A program made the position numbers and the translations under genes. The notes below the pieces were generated by a model. That model searched no databases and had not been told where the DNA came from. It worked only from the letters and a program-made list of their open reading frames with translations. Source: an uncultured Lachnospiraceae bacterium (GTDB lineage Bacteria > Bacillota_A > Clostridia > Lachnospirales > Lachnospiraceae). From it: 5,149 nucleotides of DNA. The stretch is from NCBI GenBank assembly GCA_946621895.1, contig CAMOOZ010000329.1, forward strand, positions 1-5,149, read 5' to 3'. Of the stretch, positions 5,090 through 5,149 are shown piece by piece. Each line of letters begins with the position of its first letter. Position 1 is the stretch's first letter.

Positions 5090-5149
5090 TCAGGTCGGTT
5101 TTGCGATCAGCGCCGACCAGCGCGAGAGGATCTCTTCCGCCAGTTCCTG
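5090..5149 (-). CDS. C-terminal end of an unidentified gene (possibly miaA)
   Basis: The last 19 codons and a TGA stop (5092-5090) are visible. The peptide contains ELAEEILSRW, an amphipathic helix-like end, then ALIAKPT. I chose this frame because 15 of the 19 codons end in G or C, like the other genes here; another minus-strand frame, open to 5058, lacks that bias. Nothing in 19 residues identifies a family. In related clostridia miaA (tRNA dimethylallyltransferase) often precedes this lyase gene, which makes it a reasonable candidate, but this is synteny from memory only. Confidence 0.4.
   Translation of the reverse strand, partial: QELAEEILSRWSALIAKPT

Noticed and set aside
5058..5147. 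Alternative minus-strand frame at the right edge ending at TAA 5060-5058
   Set aside because: It lacks the high GC third-position bias of genes here and its end lies inside the 10-bp hairpin; the frame ending at 5090 is preferred.
1..5149. CRISPR array, tRNA, rRNA, insertion sequence or phage attachment site
   Set aside because: None seen: no regularly spaced identical repeats, no cloverleaf with CCA-type end, no transposase or integrase frame.

Overview
The window is about 57% GC by eye and every credible gene lies on the minus strand, so transcription runs from the right edge to the left. Gene order, protein sequences and AGGAGG-type ribosome binding sites point to a Gram-positive clostridial bacterium. 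Lachnospiraceae or a close relative is the best guess, since as I recall the order C-S lyase family gene, radC, mreB, mreC, mreD, PBP2 is typical of that group. This placement is inference; there is no rRNA or other marker.

Layout from right to left in transcription order. (1) 5149-5090: the last 19 codons of an unidentified gene, possibly miaA by synteny. (2) 5089-4934: a 156-nt gap with three stem-loops, one terminator-like and one directly before the next ribosome binding site. (3) 4933-3635: a PLP-dependent methionine gamma-lyase/'aluminium resistance' family protein. (4) 3634-3502: a gap with a weak terminator candidate and a clear extended -10 promoter. (5) 3501-2806: radC, a JAMM-motif protein. 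(6) 2805-2545: a 261-nt gap with an imperfect 18-bp tandem repeat, two stem-loops and an uninterrupted Arg-rich reading frame whose stop overlaps the mreB start. (7) 2544-1528: an MreB-type actin homologue with a divergent second phosphate loop. (8) 1518-634: mreC. (9) 634-104: mreD. (10) 78-1: the start of a gene that is probably penicillin-binding protein 2.

The mreBCD-PBP2 block is the core of the elongasome. MreB filaments, bitopic MreC and polytopic MreD direct lateral-wall synthesis by PBP2 and its partner SEDS protein. mreB, mreC and mreD are packed with 9-nt and overlapping junctions and no terminator, so they are one operon. It may be transcribed from the radC promoter, since I see no convincing promoter or terminator in the radC-mreB gap.

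This is a housekeeping cell-shape locus, and I see no convincing new multi-gene system. The points most worth a second look are the repeat-filled radC-mreB gap, the unusual MreB nucleotide and membrane loops, and the structured leader of the lyase gene.
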